Shown in pieces: positions 44,115 to 55,604 of a stretch of DNA of 64,000 bases. Position numbers and translations under genes: made by a program. The notes below the pieces were generated by a model. The model saw only the letters and a list, made by a program, of their open reading frames with translations, ran no database searches and was not told the DNA's origin. The stretch lies in NCBI GenBank assembly GCA_009829735.1, contig CM020620.1, forward strand, positions 11,591,420 to 11,655,419, written 5' to 3'. Source of the stretch: Pyropia yezoensis. Its lineage: Eukaryota; Rhodophyta; Bangiophyceae; Bangiales; Bangiaceae. Every line of letters begins with the position of its first letter. Position 1 is the stretch's first letter.

Positions 44115-44583
44115 TGTGACAGAACTGGCCCCAGGTAGGGCGGCAGAGCGCGCCATACTGGGACGGGGGACAACTGGTCTGACCCGTTCCTCCCTTTGCT
44201 TTTGATCCCGAATTTGTTCAAGTCAGGGATACTTTGCTTGATAGTAAACCCAGTATGGATGTGATGGTTTTCTTCATTTTATCGTCTTGAATTTTCGTGT
44301 GGCCCGGTGGGCAGGTGCCGGGGTGGGAGATCTTGAGTGGCAGGATTCTGAGAGGACCCTGGGGGGAAGAGGGGAGGGACAGCGGGGCTTGGCCCTGCGT
44401 CCCCGTCCCGAGCAAGAAACTGTTGGCCCACACACCATCTTCTTGTTTACTGGTGGGGATATTGCCCCACAACAGAGACAGCGTGTGTGCGACTTGCATT
44501 TCTTCTGGTTCCCCCGACACGGGAGGCAGCCCTTGTGCACCACCCTAACTTGGGTGGTGAATGCACGAGCGGTTTCTGCCACA
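44115..44583 (+). repeat. LTR family B, complete copy (469 bp)
   Basis: Begins TGTGACAG and ends CTGCCACA, a short imperfect inverted repeat with TG...CA ends, and is followed by a primer-binding site. It is therefore the 5' LTR of a plus-strand element whose interior lies to the right. Other copies: 39204-39605 and 63717 to the window end. Confidence 0.8.
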
Positions 44584-44585
44584 TT

Positions 44586-44603
44586 TGGTGGAGCAGCAGG
44601 GGA
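44586..44603 (+). other. Primer-binding site of LTR family B element
   Basis: TGGTGGAGCAGCAGGGGA, two bases after the LTR, identical over 18 bases to the site of the element at 16222. Both would use the same tRNA primer. Confidence 0.75.
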
Positions 44604-44702
44604 CAGAGGTAAACTTCTCCTCCGGGTGCACTCGGGTGTAGGGGGCCCTCTGTCTCAGAGGAACGGTGGTATTGGACTGGGTTGTACGGATCGTTAGCCA
44701 AC

Positions 44703-44912
44703 ATGGCTGGATCCGACCCCCCGTCCTCGGGTGGCGACATGTGGACCGAAATTTGCGTTTCGGTCGCTGTTTCCACCCCCATCCATGGTGTGAGGTGGGA
44801 GCTGGCCATGTCATCAGACACAGTATGCATGGGGGATGCCTTCGCCGCGCAGTGGGCGTCGCTCATTGCGACGGGGAAGGTGGGTCATGGTGCATGCCCA
44901 ATAGGGCCCTGA
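44703..44912 (+). CDS. Short ORF at the expected gag position of the LTR-B element
   Basis: 69 codons from the ATG at 44703, about 100 bases after the primer-binding site: MAGSDPPSSGGDMWTEICVS ... and a stop. No capsid motif or zinc knuckle. It may be the start of a truncated gag. Its 3' part lies in a tandem duplication and the sequence continues into the P450 region without any pol. Confidence 0.3.
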   Translation: MAGSDPPSSGGDMWTEICVSVAVSTPIHGVRWELAMSSDTVCMGDAFAAQWASLIATGKVGHGACPIGP

Positions 44913-45322
44913 AACGGCGATATTGCGATCCACGTGATCACCCACCACCTGAAAGGTGTAGAGTCAAGTCCTGCACCCGCGTACGCCGGCACCCACACCA
45001 AAACATTGTTTGCACACCGTCCTGGGCCCGCGACGAACACTGGGACTGGTGCAGGCGGCCGGAGGTGGAAATTTCGGTTGCGACATGTGGACCGAAATTT
45101 GCGTTTCGGTCGCTGTTTCCACCCCCATCCATGGTGTGAGGTGGGAGCTTGTCATGTCATCAGACACAGTATGCGTGGTGGATGCCGTCTCCGCGCAGTG
45201 GGCGTCGCTCATTGCGACGGGGAAGGTGGGTCATGGTGCATGCCGAATAGGGCCCTGAAACGGCGATATTGCGATCCACGTGATCACCCACCACCTGAAA
45301 GGTGTAAAGTCGCGTCCTGCAC
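44735..45322 (+). repeat. Tandem duplication, two 240-bp copies with a 346-bp period
   Basis: From CGACATGTGGACCGAAATTT to GTCCTGCAC, copies at about 44735-44978 and 45081-45322 are roughly 95% identical by eye. Each contains the hairpin ACCGAAA-TTTGCG-TTTCGGT. The unit was copied with the adjacent 100 bases lost or diverged. Confidence 0.85.
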
Positions 45323-45739
45323 GCCCATATGTCGACAACGGCGGGTGGGCCGTCCGTGCAGAGAAAGTGGACGATGGAAAGGGGGACAGAGGGGGGACGC
45401 TTTGGGTTCCTGCGTGCCAAACGGGCGCAGCCAGGGACCCGCGCGCATCGCGCGCGTCGCGCGTGACGTACGCTTCGACGATTCGGACAGGCGCGGGGTG
45501 GATGGGGTTGAGAGGATGGCGGTAGGCGCCAGCGCACGAGCGTTTCCCGTCGTGACGGCCACGTGGTGGCCGGCCACACCCACGGGTAAAACCTTTCCCA
45601 CTCGATGCTGACTGATCTTGGCCACGCGTACAACGCCATTGCTGGGCTTTCCCATCCCCCCCCCGTCCTATCCTCCCCTCCACCCCTCGCCGCCGCTCGC
45701 CCAACTGTTCCGCTCCTCCCCCCCCCCCCCCCCCATAAG

Positions 45740-46320
45740 CCTTGGCGCTGTCGTGGGCCATCCACGAGCTCACTTGCCACCCTGACATGGCCGACCGCCT
45801 GCGCGCCGAGTACGCCGCCGCCTTCCCCGCCGACGGCCCCATCACCGCCGCGCACCATGCCAACCTCCCCTACGCGACCACCGTCTGGCACGAGACGCTC
45901 CGCAAGTACCCGCCGGCGCCCATCACCGCGCAGCGGGTGCTTGCCGAGGACCTCACCCTCCCGTCCGACGGGTCGGTGCTCCCGGCGGGCACCGCCATTA
46001 GCATTCCCGTCTACCTCGTCCACCACAACCCGACCGTCTACCCGGCGCCCGACACGTTTGACCCCGCCCGGTGGCTGGCCGCCCCTGGCGCCCCCCGCCG
46101 GGGGGAGGGGCGGGGGGCCGACCCGGCGGCGCTGCTCCCCTTTACGATGGGGCCCCACACGTGCCCGGGCCAGCGGGCGAGTGGTGTGGAGTGGACGGTG
46201 GTGCTCGGCGCCCTCCTCCTCCGGTACGACCTGCAGGCCGTGGGGGGGGATGTGGAGCTGGAAGCGCGCACGACCCTTCGGCCGGCGGGTCTGCGCGTGC
46301 GCCTCCGCTGCCGGGGGTAG
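45740..46320 (+). CDS. Cytochrome P450, C-terminal exon only
   Basis: 193 codons after an acceptor-like ATAAG (45735-45739) preceded by a C-run. Starts LALSWAIHELTCHPDMADRL, the end of the I-helix region. Also visible: ETLRKYPP with the ExxR of the K helix, FDPARWLA (PERF region), and the heme loop FTMGPHTCPGQR with the Cys ligand. His stands where the FxxGxRxCxG consensus has Arg. It ends cleanly at 46318-46320. The N-terminal 250-300 residues are not recognisable within 1.5 kb upstream, where LTR debris and the tandem duplication lie. Either a long intron holds those repeats or this is a 5'-truncated pseudogene. Substrate unknown. Confidence 0.75.
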
Positions 46321-48161
46321 GGAGGAGGAGGGAGCGGGGTGGCCAGCCTCATTTAAATAGGGGGCGCACTTGATGTTTGGGAGGCGGGGGGGGGGGGGGG
46401 AGGAAAGACGAGTGGCTACACGTCCAGTGGACACCAGCGCACAGTACAGAGGAGCGCCCGCATGGCCTGTGGCTGAGTAGTGATGAGGGATTGAGGGTGG
46501 GGGGTGGGTCGAGGAAGCGCACACGACGACCGGTGCGCGTCCGTGAGCGCTTGTAAGCTGCCTGTGTGAGTGCTGGTAGTCGGGGGTGTACCCCCCAATC
46601 GTCACCAGTCACGTTTTCCAGCTCAAGTCCCGTCTCAGAATTCTTGAGCGCTGGTGCCGCTTCAAATCGGGTTTGGAGGTAGCCCCTGATCTGCATCGGA
46701 CCTAGCTCAGAACTAATCAGATAAGCGAGGCACCCCAGTCACGAGTGTGATCTGCGTGCTACAATTTCATTGGCCTCTGCCCTACGGCGATGGGGGAGCT
46801 GGGGCGCGGCGAGACAGTCCGCTCTCAGGGGCGCCTGGCGGTGCCCTGGGACTGCGAGACAGTGCCTCTCGGAGGGGACCAAGCGATGCCCTAGAGTCCC
46901 TCAGCGGTGCCCGCGCCAGCCAAGCAGGCACAGACTGACAGTTGGCCGCCCCGCCTCTGCACGCGCAACCTGCACCACCACCGCCTCCCCCACCGCCGAC
47001 GCAGCTACGACCACCTTCGCCACCTCCTCTATCACCGCCATCGCCACCGCCATCGCATCCTGTCCCTGCCTTTTGCGACATCGCACTGCCGGCCCCCTGG
47101 TCAAGTGTCTGCTCACCCTCAAGCATCGCCGGCCGTGCCTCGGCACCGACCGCGGAGACGAACTCGGGCGCTGGAGAGCAGCACGGCGGACGGGCAGTCT
47201 GCGACCACGGGAAGCGGGAGAAGCACGCCTTCTCTTCCGTGGGGGAGCACCGCGAGAATGGAGGGTCCAAGAGGAGAAGTGTGTATTATTGCGCGGCGGC
47301 GGGCGCGGCCACACTGGGCCGCGACCGTTACGGCCCGTGCGTCGGACACGGACGCCACGCCACGCAACAAGCGGGGCCTCCCCGGTAAGGAGGGGGCGTC
47401 GCGGGTGCACCAAGGAGAGAGAGCGCCGCACGGCGAAGACACAAGACGGGCTGCCACGGGGCAGCTGCATCAAGAAGAGAGAGGGGTCGCCGGTACTGGG
47501 CGCACGACACAGAGCAGGCGCCCAGCGCGCGCTCCGTGGCGCGCCGTACGCGCGGTGCGGCGCGGGCGCTTGGGGCGGGCACGGCGACTGGGCGACACGA
47601 CTGGGTATCTGGGCAAGGAGAAGAGACGGGGGAAAGCGGGGAGGGGAGAGGCAACAAGAAGGCCACTCTCTTTTCTTGCATGGTAGCTCGCACTTGCTCA
47701 CCTTGTTCAGATTCGCGGGCCGCACCGAGCACGTGGGGTTCCCCGCACGCCATGCGCGGGACTACGACGGCGGGCGCACGCGGCCCGCACCACACCCGTC
47801 CGCACGTGCACCCTTGCCACCGGAACCTGTGACCGCACTTGGGCGCGCCGCGACGGGGCAGCGGTCGGCTGGCGCTTACGTCACGGGCTTAACCCTCTCG
47901 GCACCACGGCGCCCCCCAGCCCGCTCGCAAACCGCGGGGCGAAGGGTGGGCGGCGGCCCAAGCGACACGGCAAGCGCAGGCGGGCCACCGCCGGCACCGC
48001 CGTCTACGACCTTGCCGGCAAGCAAGACGTCCAGCGTGGGCGGGTCGCCACCGGCGACGTCGCCGCCCGCCCTGCCGGAAAGGGACGCGGGAAGTGCAAG
48101 CAAATCACCATCGGCGACACCGCCACTACCGGCTTCACTGGCGATCACCCCGTCGGCGGCC
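46321..48161. other. Region upstream of the gag remnant, no gene recognised
   Basis: From 46770 a plus-strand frame runs without stops into the gag remnant, but its first 460 codons are Arg/Ala/Pro-rich and match an equally long minus-strand frame. Probably leader/LTR-type sequence of the same element; LTR ends not found. Confidence 0.4.
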
Positions 48162-49031
48162 ATGGTGCTCCCGGCAGAATCCACGGCGGCCACCGCTGCC
48201 GCCGCGGTAGTTGACTGCAAGGTCAACAGCAAGGCTCACCTGTGGGCGGGGCCCGACGGCTTCGTCCAGTACGAAGAGGACGTGCAGGTGTGGCTGTTCA
48301 TGACCACACTCGCGGACAACAAGAAGGGCGGCGCCATGCGCATGGGGCTGTCAGGGGTGGCCTACGAGGCCTGTCGCACCGTACCGGTGGCCTTGCTCAC
48401 CACGGCGGAAGGGCACATCCTCCTCCTCGAAGCCCTACGCACAGCCTTTGGCGGCAGCGAGAGCAACCGCGGGTTCATAGCCTACCGCGAGCCCAACAAG
48501 ACGTACCGCGGCCACGTGTCAATGGAGACGTACCTGGCCACCATTTCCTTGGCGTTGGCGGATTGCAAGAACAACGGGTACAACATGGGCGGCAAGACAG
48601 CCGCGGCGGTCATCCTGGACCAGTCCGGGCTTGACGCCAACCAGCAGGCGCCCCCCATGGCAACGGCGGCGATGCATAGCGTCAATGGAATGAGCGAGGT
48701 GACCGCCTTGACCACCGCCATGCGGGATCTGTGGGAGGGCGACGTCCCCATAAAGTCATCATCCCACGCCACGATGGTGGTGATGACATATGCCGAGCAC
48801 GAGGCGTACATGGCCCGGCGGACCACGCCCGCAGGCGCCGCCACGGGCGGGCGCTGGAAAGCGCACCGCACGCCCAGGGCGGACCCCGCGGGGTGCTGGC
48901 ACTGCGGCAAGACGGGCCATGTACGGATGAACAGTGGAGGTGCGGGAGTTTGGGAGGGAAACCATGCGGGGAGAGGGAGTCGGGATTGGTGGGGAGGGGT
49001 GGGCGATGGCCTTGCCATCGCGGCTGACTGA
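48162..49031 (+). pseudogene. Retrotransposon Gag remnant, possibly copia-type
   Basis: 289 codons from an internal ATG at 48162 in a frame open since 46770. The capsid-like part reads VQVWLFMTTLADNKKGGAM, LLLEALRTAFGG, ETYLATISLALADCKNNGY and AAVILDQSGLD, in the style of copia gag. A zinc knuckle follows, CWHCGKTGHVRMNS: C-X2-C-X4-H-X4 with Ser where the last Cys should be. The frame ends soon after, with no protease, integrase or reverse transcriptase downstream. The substituted knuckle and missing pol mark a decayed or non-autonomous copy. Confidence 0.6.
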
Positions 49032-51166
49032 CCAAGGCGGCTGGTGAGAGCGACCTTGCTTGCATCAGTCGTGAGGTAGTGGCGGGCTTGGACTTGCACG
49101 CAGAGGGGAGGGGGGGGACTTATGCGAGTATGTGAGCGGGGAGCAAGGGCAGGATGTCGTCGATCGCGTGGTTTCGATCTCTCGGAGTTTCACTGCGTGG
49201 CGTATGGACGTGTGCTTCGTTGGTACCACTGTGTGTTGCTTGTTGCTTTGTGTGTTTTGTGCTTCTTGTCTTTTCGAGTATCTTTGCTGCCCGTAGAGAG
49301 GCGGGGATGCCAGTGGGGGCTTGGTGCCACACCACCAGGTGGGGCTTTGGTGGATTCGCTGGTGCTGGCCGTGATAGTGCGGGACGCCGCGCTGTATCGC
49401 CAAAGGGTCGATAATTGTGCGTGGCGCCGCGCTTGCGACGATGTCGACGGGACGCTGGTGCTCGTGGGCGCTGCCCACGGTGGGGGAGGCCGGCGCCGCG
49501 CCGCGTGCGATGACGTTGCACGGCACTGCCAACGTGGAGGCGTGACGCTGCTACCGGCGCTCGGGGTGGGAGCGGGTGGTGGGGCGGCCGCGCAGTGCGG
49601 GGGGGTGGCGCTTCGCTGCTGCCGGCGCTGGGGTAGGAAGTGGTCGGGGGGGCGGCCGCGCAGTGGGCGGTCAGCTCAGACGATACCATAGCGAACACGG
49701 GAAATCCTCTCATTAAATTCGATTTTTCGATTGGTTCATCTGCCGTCGATCAGCCTGACATCACTTGACGCCGTATCAAAGGTGTGTCACCTTGATGCCG
49801 TGTCCAAACCAGTTGGCACCAGCTCAGTGATGCACATCAGTGAAGCCCAGATTGCGCTCCAAATTGCCATCTTGATTCGAAAAAGTTGACTGGTGGCCAT
49901 TTTACATAGGTAATGGGATGACCTGCCGACGTGGCGGTCCCGCCCGCTGAACAGACTGTGAGACGGGGGCGCCGCGGGCTATTCTTTCTCTTTTTTCGTT
50001 TATTCCCGCCCGGGCCCCTGAACTATGCTTGGACGACGCGCTGTGCGGCGCCAAGGGGTGTTCCCCAATCGTATTGCGCCCGTGGTTGCTGCCTTCCCGC
50101 GCCCCGCCGGCAGGCGGCTGCCCCCCCGCGTACTCTGCTCAGGTGGATGCCACCCCCCGCTCTGTGCGCGTAGCCCCTCACCACCCCCCTGCACCGTCTC
50201 TGCCGTCCCAAGGACGGCGGGGACCGTGAGGGGGGTGAGGACGACGGCGATAGGTCTACGCTTCGCAGTACTATGAACGTAGCGCGGTGGGCGGAGTCAA
50301 CCCACTTCCTGGACTATGCCCATTGAAGATGAATTGGGGGGCTGATTGACGATGAATCTAATCTGTGTGTCGCGGAGTTCCTGGCTCCTACGCCCATCCC
50401 TACAGCGCAGCCGGATTAGGTATGGTGGCATCAGCACGCCGGCCCAGACGCGGCCGCCCGCCATGTCCATGCGCGCGCCAGCGTTTTTGAGCTGCCTTCT
50501 TTACCGTCCCAGGCGCGGCCGCCCGCCATGGCCAGCCGCGCGCCAGCAATTCTGCGCTGCCTACATACGTACCCTCTGTTGGGCACGCACCCAACCGCGA
50601 GCGTGTGGCGATCTGGATAGGATGGATATCTGCCAAGCCACTGGATGTGGTGGCCAGTGGATCCAGACTGGGCCGCCTCGGCTGGCGACGGGGCGCCCCC
50701 CCCCCCCCCCTTCCCACTTTCGGCAGTGTCGTCGGCGTCGTCGGCGTTGTCGTCGACGGCGGCAGAGTGGTCGTGGCATTGGCTCGACAGCGTTTTGTCA
50801 TGGGGCTGCCGGGCGAAAGGCAACGGCTGGCATCGTCTTGCTGGCTTGGGAGACGGCCAGCGGTTCCAACTTTGCCCTCACGGGGCTGGTCAACGCGGCG
50901 CGGTGCGTGGGAGTAGTCAATGGGGAATCCTCTTTACTGCCGCGGCGGTTGGAGATCCCGTCCTGTCCGCGGCACCCCCCCCCCGGTCCGCCGCTGGATT
51001 GGCTACGGCCACGATGCCAACCGGATGTTTCGCAGCCTCATCGCCGCCGCGCGCGGGGGCCCCTACACGGAGCTCCCCTCCTGTCGGTGCCCCCCCCCCC
51101 CCCCCCCCCCCCCCCCATTCCCCCTTTCCTCGCCGTTCCACGTTCCGGCCCGGCTGCGCACGAGCG
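49032..51166. other. Intergenic, with a tandem repeat and a long C-run
   Basis: No supported gene. CGGCCGCCCGCCATG...GCGCGCCAGC occurs twice with a period of about 64 bp (about 50450-50565). A run of about 27 C lies at 51090-51116, a possible assembly weak point. Confidence 0.5.
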
Positions 51167-54100
51167 TCACCTCCACCCGCCCCCCCCCTGCCGGCGCGCC
51201 ACCCGACATGTCGTCGGGTTGGCCCGCCCCGCGTCCCGCTCCGCCCACGACGCGCGCCACGGCGTTGGCAGGCACTCGGCCGCCGCGTCGAGGCAGTAGT
51301 CGCCGCCCGGCGTGCACGGCTCGCCCGTCGCGCGGCCGCGCGCGCAGCGGCCGGGTGCGGTCAAGGACGGCGCCGCCGCCGCCGCCGCGGCCACCGCGGT
51401 CACCCCATCCCGCTCCGACCGGCACGTGACGGGCGGGCCGCGGCCGCCGCGCCCATCGTCGCCCATTTCGGACCCGCAGTCCGCATCGGTGGCGCAGGGG
51501 CCCCACGCCGGCTGCGCCGGCGGCCCCCACGACCGCACCCGCCGGCGGCCGCACCGCCCGTCCGTGCAGTCGAGCCCGTCAGCGCACACGCGGTGCGCGG
51601 CGGGCGCGCATGCGTCACCCGGCGTGCCGTTCACGGCCGTCACGCAGGTGCCTTGCTCGGCAAAGCCCACCTCCCCACCCCAACTGCCGACGCAGTAGGT
51701 GCCGTCGCCGACACAGTCGCGCCTGTCGACGCAGCGGCCGCCCGGCGGCGTCGCGGCGGTGCAGACGCCCGCGGCACAGGCGAGACCCGCGCGGCAGGCC
51801 GGCAGCGCCGCGCCGCGGCCGCACGGCCAGCCCGGCTCGCCCGCCGGCGCCGCGCAGGTGCCGCCGATGCACGCGCTGCCGCCGGCGCACAGCAGCGACG
51901 AGTTGCTGCACGCGTCGCCGACGCCAAGGGGCGCCGCGCACCCGTAGCCGGTCGCCGCCGTGTCGCTCGGCGCGCACATCAGCGGCGGGCCGCCGACGCC
52001 GGCGCACGGCACCCCATACTCGAAGCACGCGTCGCCGACGGAGGCGGGCGGCACCGCCGCGCACGCGCCATCGACGCAGCCGAGGCCTCGGGCCGCGTCG
52101 CACACGGCAGGTGTGCCGCCCGCGCCAACGGTGGTCGCGCCGCCACACGCGGCGCCGCGGCGGCCCGCCACCACCGCGCAGTTACCCGGGATGCGGGCCC
52201 CCTCTGCGGTGCGGGACCACGCGCATGTGCTGTCGTCGCCGCCACACGCGGTGCCGTCGCCCAGGCACTCGTCGCCCGCGGCGGCGCGGCCGGCCGCCGC
52301 GCCCGCCGGCTCGACGCACACGCCGCCGACGCACAGCAGCGGCGCGGCGCCCGCCGCGACCACCGCGCCCGCGGCGGTGGCGGTCGGGCACCCCCCCGCG
52401 GGCCCGTCGTATCGCTCGGCCGACGCGTCGTACGCGACGCACGGCGAGCCGACGCCAAACGCGGCCGCGCACACGCCATCCGCGACGGGCACGCCAGCCG
52501 GCCCAACGCCGGGCGCCTCCCACGGCGCTGCCGCGGGCGGCGGCGCGCCCGGCGGCCGCGGCACGCACGCGAGGACGCCCGCCAGCCCGTCCGCGTCGTC
52601 CCCACACTGGCGGTCGACGCGGCCGAGCACGCACGTGTCGCCCGGCCGCGCCGGCCGGCACACCCCCACCCCAGACGGGCACACGCCCGTCGCGGCGCAC
52701 TGCTCCCCGGTCCGGCCGTCGGCGCACGTGCGGGCGCGGTCACAGGCGTCGCCAAACGTGCCGCACGCGTCCGCCGCGGCCACGCACCGGCCCGGCGGGG
52801 TGGCGCCGTCGGGCAGCGGGTCGAGCATGCGGCCCGCCACGATGCACGTCAGGCCCGCGTCACACGGGGATGCGTCGGCGCCCACCGTCCGGTCGCACAA
52901 GCCCCAGCGGGAGCCCACTGCGGGCCGTGGCGAGCGGGCGGCGGCGGCGGCGGCGGCGGCGGCGGCCGCCGCCGCCGCCGCCGGGTCCGCGGCCGCCGAG
53001 GGTGGCGGCCGCCACAGCACTGGGAGCCGGGCGTGCGGCTGCGTCGGCCGCGGCGCCGACGGCGCCGCTGGCGGCGCGCACCGCCCGACCACCCCCCGCC
53101 CGAGCGGGTCGACAGCCCACTGGCAGCGCGTGCCGTCGGCGCAGCGGGCGCCCTCGCCCACGCACTCATCCCCCGCCACCGCCTCCGCGGCGGCGGCCGA
53201 CGACGCGTCGACGCAGCCGCCGCCGACGCACAACTCCGCCACCCCGTCCGCGGTGGCGGCCAGCGTCGGGCACCCGTACCCGCGGACGGGGAAGGGCACG
53301 CCCGCCGCCGCCGGCTGCGGCGTGCACGGCGTGCGGCCGCCCGCGGCGGGCGCGACGCACGCCCACGACCCGTCGGGCGTGCCGTCCGCGCCCGCCGACG
53401 GCATGCACCGCAGGCCGCGGCCGCAGCCGTACGCCCCAGCGGGCCACCCGCTCACGGCGCCCCGCTCGCACCGGTCGCCCGCGGCGCGCCGGCGGCAGAC
53501 GCCGCGGCCCGACGGGCACGCCCCGGAAACCGCGCACTGCGCGCTCGTCGTCGCGTCGGCACACACTTCGGGGCCCGCGCCGGGGCCGGCCCACCGGTCC
53601 GCCACGCCACAGACGTCGCCAAACGTGCCGCAGGTGTAGCCGGCCGCGACGCAGCGGCCGCCGGTGGTGGCCGACCGCGCCTCGTCCCAGCGCTCAAAGG
53701 CACAGAGCAGGTCGTCGTTGCAGCGCGGGTTGAGCTGCGGCGACTCGCGGCCGCGGCAGACACCCCAGCGGGTGCCCGGCGCGGGGAGGGCGTCCGGTAC
53801 AGGGCTACCAGCCGCCGCCGCCGCTGACGGCGCCGCCTCGGCTGCCGCTGCGGCGGCGACCACCGCGGGCGGCAGTCGCAGCCCGCCCGGCGCCGCCACG
53901 CCCGTTGCCACACAAACGCCCACCTCGGTCACCCCCCCCCCCCCATCACCGACGCCCACATCCCCGCCTCGTCAGCCGACAGCCCCGCCGTGGCCAGGGC
54001 GTCCGCCGCCGCGGCGGTTGCCGACGGCCGGTCGCCCCGCCGGCGGCGCACGCAGCGCAGCGCCGCCGACGGCCCGCACCCCGCCATTCGCGCCTCGTCC

Positions 54101-54825
54101 CGCACCGCCGGCAGCCGGCACCGGTCGCCCGCGGCGGGGCGGCGGCAGACGCCCCGCCCCGACGGGCACGCCCCCGTCGCCGCGCACTGGCGGCCCGTCA
54201 CCGCGTCGGCACACACGTCGGGGAGGGCACCGGGGGGGGCGCCCGCCGCCGCGGCGTGCGGCTCGCAGACGCTGCCGTCCGCGCCGCACGCGCCGGGGCC
54301 CGCCACGCACCGCGTGATGTGGTAGTCCAGGGCGGGGAGGACGCGGAGGAGGCCGCACGTGAGGGTGCCGTCACAGGGGGGGGTGGTGCCGTTGGGGCGG
54401 CGACACTCGCCCCAGACAGAGCCGAGCGCGCGGGAGGGGTAGGACGCGGTAGGCGGGGCTGGCGCCGCGGCCGACGCATCCGCGGTTGCGGATGCCGATT
54501 CTTCGGCTGACGGCTCGACCGACTCTTCTTCCGACGGCTCGGCCGACTCTTCTTCCGAGTCGTCGGCCGACGGCTCGGCCCACGCGTCGGCGGCGCCGTC
54601 CAGCCATGCGCCGTCAGGCGCCAGTGCCCACCCGTCGGCAAGCGGCGCCCCACGCACCGCGCCCGTCATTGTGTCGTCCAGCCGGGATGCCACCGCCGCC
54701 GCCGCCGCCGCCGCCGTTGCGGCCGCACCGCCGGCGGCGGCGGCCACGCCCACCGCCACGACGCCCACCACCGCCGTGGCGACCGGCCACCTCCGGGGCC
54801 GCGGTGGGCCGCCGCGGGGATGCAT
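51167..54825 (-). CDS. Large Cys-rich repeat protein, membrane-anchored or secreted, frameshifted at a G-run
   Basis: From the ATG at 54825 (one at 54987 would add 54 low-complexity residues), about 1,220 residues. A hydrophobic Ala/Val stretch near the start (VATAVVGVVAVGVAAAAGG) acts as signal peptide or anchor. An acidic Glu/Ser repeat segment follows, then three long modules with the pattern G-S/T-x-W-G-x-C, CGTFGD-C, ADA/GRTGxQCA, SGxCPSGxGVCR, GDRC (first module variant). The C-terminal half is a string of shorter modules such as GDACSNSSLLCAGGSACIGG, like EB or Dickkopf-type Cys motifs. Regular Cys spacing on this strand identifies it as coding; larger plus-strand frames opposite lack it. 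The frame breaks at a 13-base G-run (53944-53932); a run longer by one or shorter by two would make it continuous. Likely a cell-wall or surface protein. Confidence 0.65.
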
Positions 54826-55548
54826 CGCCGTGACGATGGCGGCAGCGGCGGCGGCGGCGGCAGCGTCCTCGGCCGGCGGCGCAGCGGCCGGTCGCGCCAC
54901 CCGCGGCGGCGGCGGCGACGGCGCGGCACAGCGGCGGCAGTAGCGGCGGCGCGGGGGAGGGCGGCGGCAGCTGCGAAAACGCCGCACCCCCGATGCGCTA
55001 CCGCCAAGGAGGTCCCCGCGTCGACGCGCGCCGCCTGCTCTTTATGCCGCCGCCCATCCCCCCCCACCGCAGCCGCCGCGGCGACGCGCCCGCGCGGGCC
55101 ACCCTCGCCCCTCCCCCCCTCCGACCCCCCCACTCCGCCCCTCGGCTCCCCCCACCCCCCCCCACGACGCCAGTCCAGCGCGACCGCGCCCCGCGCGGAC
55201 GGCCGCCGCCGCCGCCCGGCCGCGGCCGCCGCCGGCGGGACACTGCCACACGGGCGGCGGCGGGCAGGGCGGGCGCGCGCCGCCGCGGTGGCCCCGCGGC
55301 GGCCGCCGCGCGTCGTCAGCCAGCCGGCCACCACCCCCCCGGGGAGCGCCGCCCGCCCCACGGCGGCCCCGCTGGAGCTGGGGGGCGCGCCACGGACGGG
55401 TGGGGGTGCGCCGCCGTGACGAGGTGCAGAAAGGGGGGGGGGGAGCGTCAGAAAACGTTGCCACTCGAGCGGCGACTCATCGGCGCGCGAGCGGAAGGAG
55501 CGATAGCAAACGGGTGAACGGCGGTCCCACCGATGACCCAGCTTCTGC
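54826..55548. other. Upstream region of the Cys-rich gene
   Basis: Very GC-rich; overlapping Pro/Arg/Ala frames on both strands with no motif. Expected to contain the promoter of the minus-strand gene. Confidence 0.45.
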
Positions 55549-55604
55549 CTAGTGTCTATTCTACCTTGAGCTTCATTTGAATCTTTTAGATTCATATGAA
55601 GCTC
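55549..55604 (+). repeat. Left terminal inverted repeat and subterminal hairpin
   Basis: CTAGTGTCTATTCTACCTTG at 55549-55568, then GAGCTTCATTTGAATC and, after a short loop, GATTCATATGAAGCTC (55568-55604), which pair with one mismatch. Confidence 0.85.

Noticed and set aside
43875-44582. Cys-rich peptide (CLPCRGNQK...) readable in both arms of the inverted LTR repeat
   Set aside because: It lies inside an LTR next to a primer-binding site, so a coding role is unlikely; the duplication explains its presence twice.
45160-46605. Minus-strand frame of 481 codons
   Set aside because: Lies opposite the P450 exon and repeats; composition is that of a shadow and no motif is present.
50645-53827. Plus-strand frame of 1,060 codons, and another of 707 codons
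   Set aside because: Arg/Pro/Ala-rich shadows opposite the Cys-rich gene; the minus strand has regular Cys spacing and modular repeats.
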